Positions 62,080-64,000 of a stretch of DNA of 64,000 nt are shown one piece after another (within the stretch, counting starts at the first letter, position 1; every line of letters begins with the position of its first letter). The position numbers were made by a program, and so were the translations under genes. The notes below the pieces were generated by a model, which worked only from the letters and a program-made list of their open reading frames with translations, was not told where the DNA came from and did no database searches. The stretch is from Micropterix aruncella (Eukaryota; Arthropoda; Insecta; Lepidoptera; Micropterigidae): assembly GCA_944548615.1 (NCBI GenBank), contig OX155957.1, forward strand, positions 1,304,275-1,368,274, written 5' to 3'.

Positions 62080-63309
62080 TGTACCTTTCCTTAACCTATC
62101 TCGTATTCTTTTCGTATCCTGTTTTGCTTTCATTATTCGTTTGTTCATTAACGTGTCCGGCCAATTTAGGACAAGTCTCTCCAAAAAATATTTCTATCAT
62201 TATTGCTACTTCTGCTTAAAACCTCACGTATAATTTCCATGAATCAAACAAGGAAACTTACATATTTTTAGATGGTTTCATTGATTATATGTGTAACTAA
62301 ATAGTACGATTTAGCAACCCTTCTGAAACAGCGAAATGCAGGTGGCGCTGATATCATTGACGACCAAACCAATAACAATTTATGTGGCCATCTATTATAA
62401 CATTGAAAATAAATGGATTTATATACTGGACAGACTGATTATAAAACCCGATAACTTGACCAATGATAACAATAATAACATTCAATTATTATCGACATCT
62501 ACCTCAATATTTACTTAGGCTGATTACATCACAGAAATAATACGGAGAGATTAGAATGTCATGTATTAATCTATACGGACATTAAAGCGTGTAATTATTA
62601 TGTATTGAAACCTGTGTACGGAATTAGAAATTATTATTTTTATGTAAATAATATTAAAATAATAATAAGAGCTAATAATTAATAATTTAAAAAAATAATA
62701 ATTTAAAAAATCGATTGTTATTATGTTATTAATTTATTTTTATATAGGAGTATAAGAATATATGTAAGAGTATTAATCAATATTTATAGCTTAAGAGTGC
62801 CATTCTACACGTTGCGTTTCGTAGTAAAATCCTAGCTGCCATATCGTAGTACGTAGTAGTGAATCTAATACCCTATATAATAAATGATAATAAGAAGCTC
62901 CTCAAATACATACACCAGTTTTCGGAATCTCATCGCAAGTTGGTCTATTTGGTGGTCCCAGCTTAGTTTTGGATTAATTAACTCTTTCTTTTGCATAAAT
63001 GCATGAATGATAAAAAATCTTTTTAATCATTCATGCAAATCATAAAATCAATGCGATCCGAGGAAATCCTTTTTATTACATACACATTCAAATGTAAGAG
63101 CAAAAAATAAATATAATTTACAATCCATAAATTACCGTTATATGCTTCTAAATTTAGACACATATCTGTCTAAGCCCAGGTTAAATTGCTCATAAATTAA
63201 ATGTAAATGTTTGTTTTCTTAATGTGCCAAGTAAAGTGAATTCGTGCCCGCCTTGCTAGGCACTCCTGTGATAAGGCGAGCTGATTTCCTGCGTCCTATT
63301 GACGTGCCA
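62080..63309. other. Non-coding, no recognised feature (unit 2)
   Basis: Copy of 55156-56385. G at 62415 in place of A at 55491 lengthens a short meaningless frame. Confidence 0.4.
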
Positions 63310-64000
63310 CGGTTGTATCAGAAAGAAAAAAAAACAAATAAAATTCTATATATTAACTAAATATTTTATTCTCAGATCATATCATACATATGCGATACCG
63401 CCCTTTTGTCGTATTGGTGGCCGTCGCGCGCATTCATACGAATTTCGTTTTTATTATTGTAATATTGCCCGGCATGACTTAAAAAAAATAAGCCCTATTG
63501 TCTGGTTATTTTATTTCGTTATTTTATTTGATATTATTTTTGTACTGTTAGTTTTTAAATGCATGGCGTAGTTTTAATTTGATTATTTATTATTTTACTG
63601 ATAATTTGAATATTACAATAAAGAATTTTACTACGTATCTTTTCGAGTTATTGACTGTTTCAAATATAATACTCCTTTTTTCATTGCTTATATGTATAGT
63701 TTGAAAATCTAGTAGTTAAATTCTTGACTACCTATGTATGTTCAGTAAAAAGTAGTAACGGGACTTACTACCTTACACAATTATTTTTACACGTCCAAGA
63801 GCAGTTTTTGGCCGTCAATTGGACACGACGAAAATGTAATGTAATGTAATGGAGGTAGGCAAATAATTTCCTATCCAAACTGAAATCTTCACCGATTGAC
63901 GATGTATAGGGGTTTATATCTTATATCTCGATTATTGCCTTTGAGATTGCCATCTTTGCGTATTATTGCGTAAGTTAATTAGTTTCTCCCCACATCTCTC
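63310..64000. other. Right flank, non-coding, with (ATGTA)n
   Basis: AT-rich. GACACGACGAAAATGTAATGTAATGTAATGG (63822-63852) looks like a LINE 3' end with a pentanucleotide tail. The short frame 63299-63571 spans the duplication junction and has no recognised domain. Confidence 0.4.

Larger units (their letters stand above)
56386..63309. repeat. Tandem segmental duplication, unit 2 (6924 bases)
   Basis: Direct copy of 49461-56385. Differences noticed: a T run of 12 instead of 13 (58380 region against 51455), A at 61787 against T at 54863, and G at 62415 against A at 55491. The right junction reads GTGCCACGGTTGTATC, where unit 1 ends GTGCCTCGGTTCACT. Confidence 0.93.

Overview
The window looks like repeat-rich nuclear DNA from an insect, most probably a moth or butterfly. 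It is AT-rich and carries long (TA)n tracts. Its Helitrons have TC...CTAG|T ends of the kind common in Lepidoptera. It also holds Jockey/CR1-type and RTE-like LINE pieces, a mariner, and a Penelope-like element. There are no operons or bacterial-type genes. The only sequence I can tie to a host gene is one 204-base exon of a short-chain dehydrogenase/reductase (18543-18746, minus strand), bounded by good splice sites. Nearly everything else recognisable is mobile DNA, mostly broken. The species cannot be named from this sequence.

Layout, left part. 1-1859 is the 5' part of a Helitron (minus strand) with a broken Rep-helicase N-terminal frame; a second copy lies at 41276-43279. 2149-5860 holds short repeats, a LINE 3' tail, a TA-linked repeat and Helitron ends. 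6438-8472 holds LINE remnants (ORF1 tail plus reverse transcriptase, endonuclease missing). 8600-12400 is a patchwork of a GC-rich family, a TA-linked repeat and a TIR-bearing element. 13249-13325 is a tRNA-like SINE head. 14156-14864 is two Helitrons head to tail. 15433-15785 is a LINE 3' end. 17838-18239 is a complete small Helitron. 19999-24720 is an almost intact two-ORF LINE on the minus strand, with one in-frame stop in ORF2.

Middle part. 25195-25635 is an RTE-like LINE tail. 25640-36595 is a dead mariner split by a 10-kb LTR retrotransposon (25826-35899). That element has unusually long LTRs (about 3.0 and 2.7 kb), a 4-base target duplication AAGT, a PBS-like site and an integrase remnant. 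38600-38790 holds a Penelope-type hammerhead-like motif. 39016-39568 is a solo LTR with target duplication AGTT. 41076-41275 is an assembly gap of 200 N. 43627-44895 is a Penelope-like element with reverse transcriptase and GIY-YIG endonuclease, followed at 45082 by a second hammerhead-like motif.

Right part. 45670-49180 is AT-rich with nothing recognised. 49461-63309 is a nearly perfect tandem duplication of a 6.9-kb unit that contains a LINE RT fragment, two Helitron copies and a LINE 3' end. It is either very recent or an assembly artefact.

The elements do not form a pathway. The picture is layered transposition: LTR element into mariner, retroposed insert into an LTR, Helitrons abutting each other, and TA tracts growing from the edge of one repeat family.
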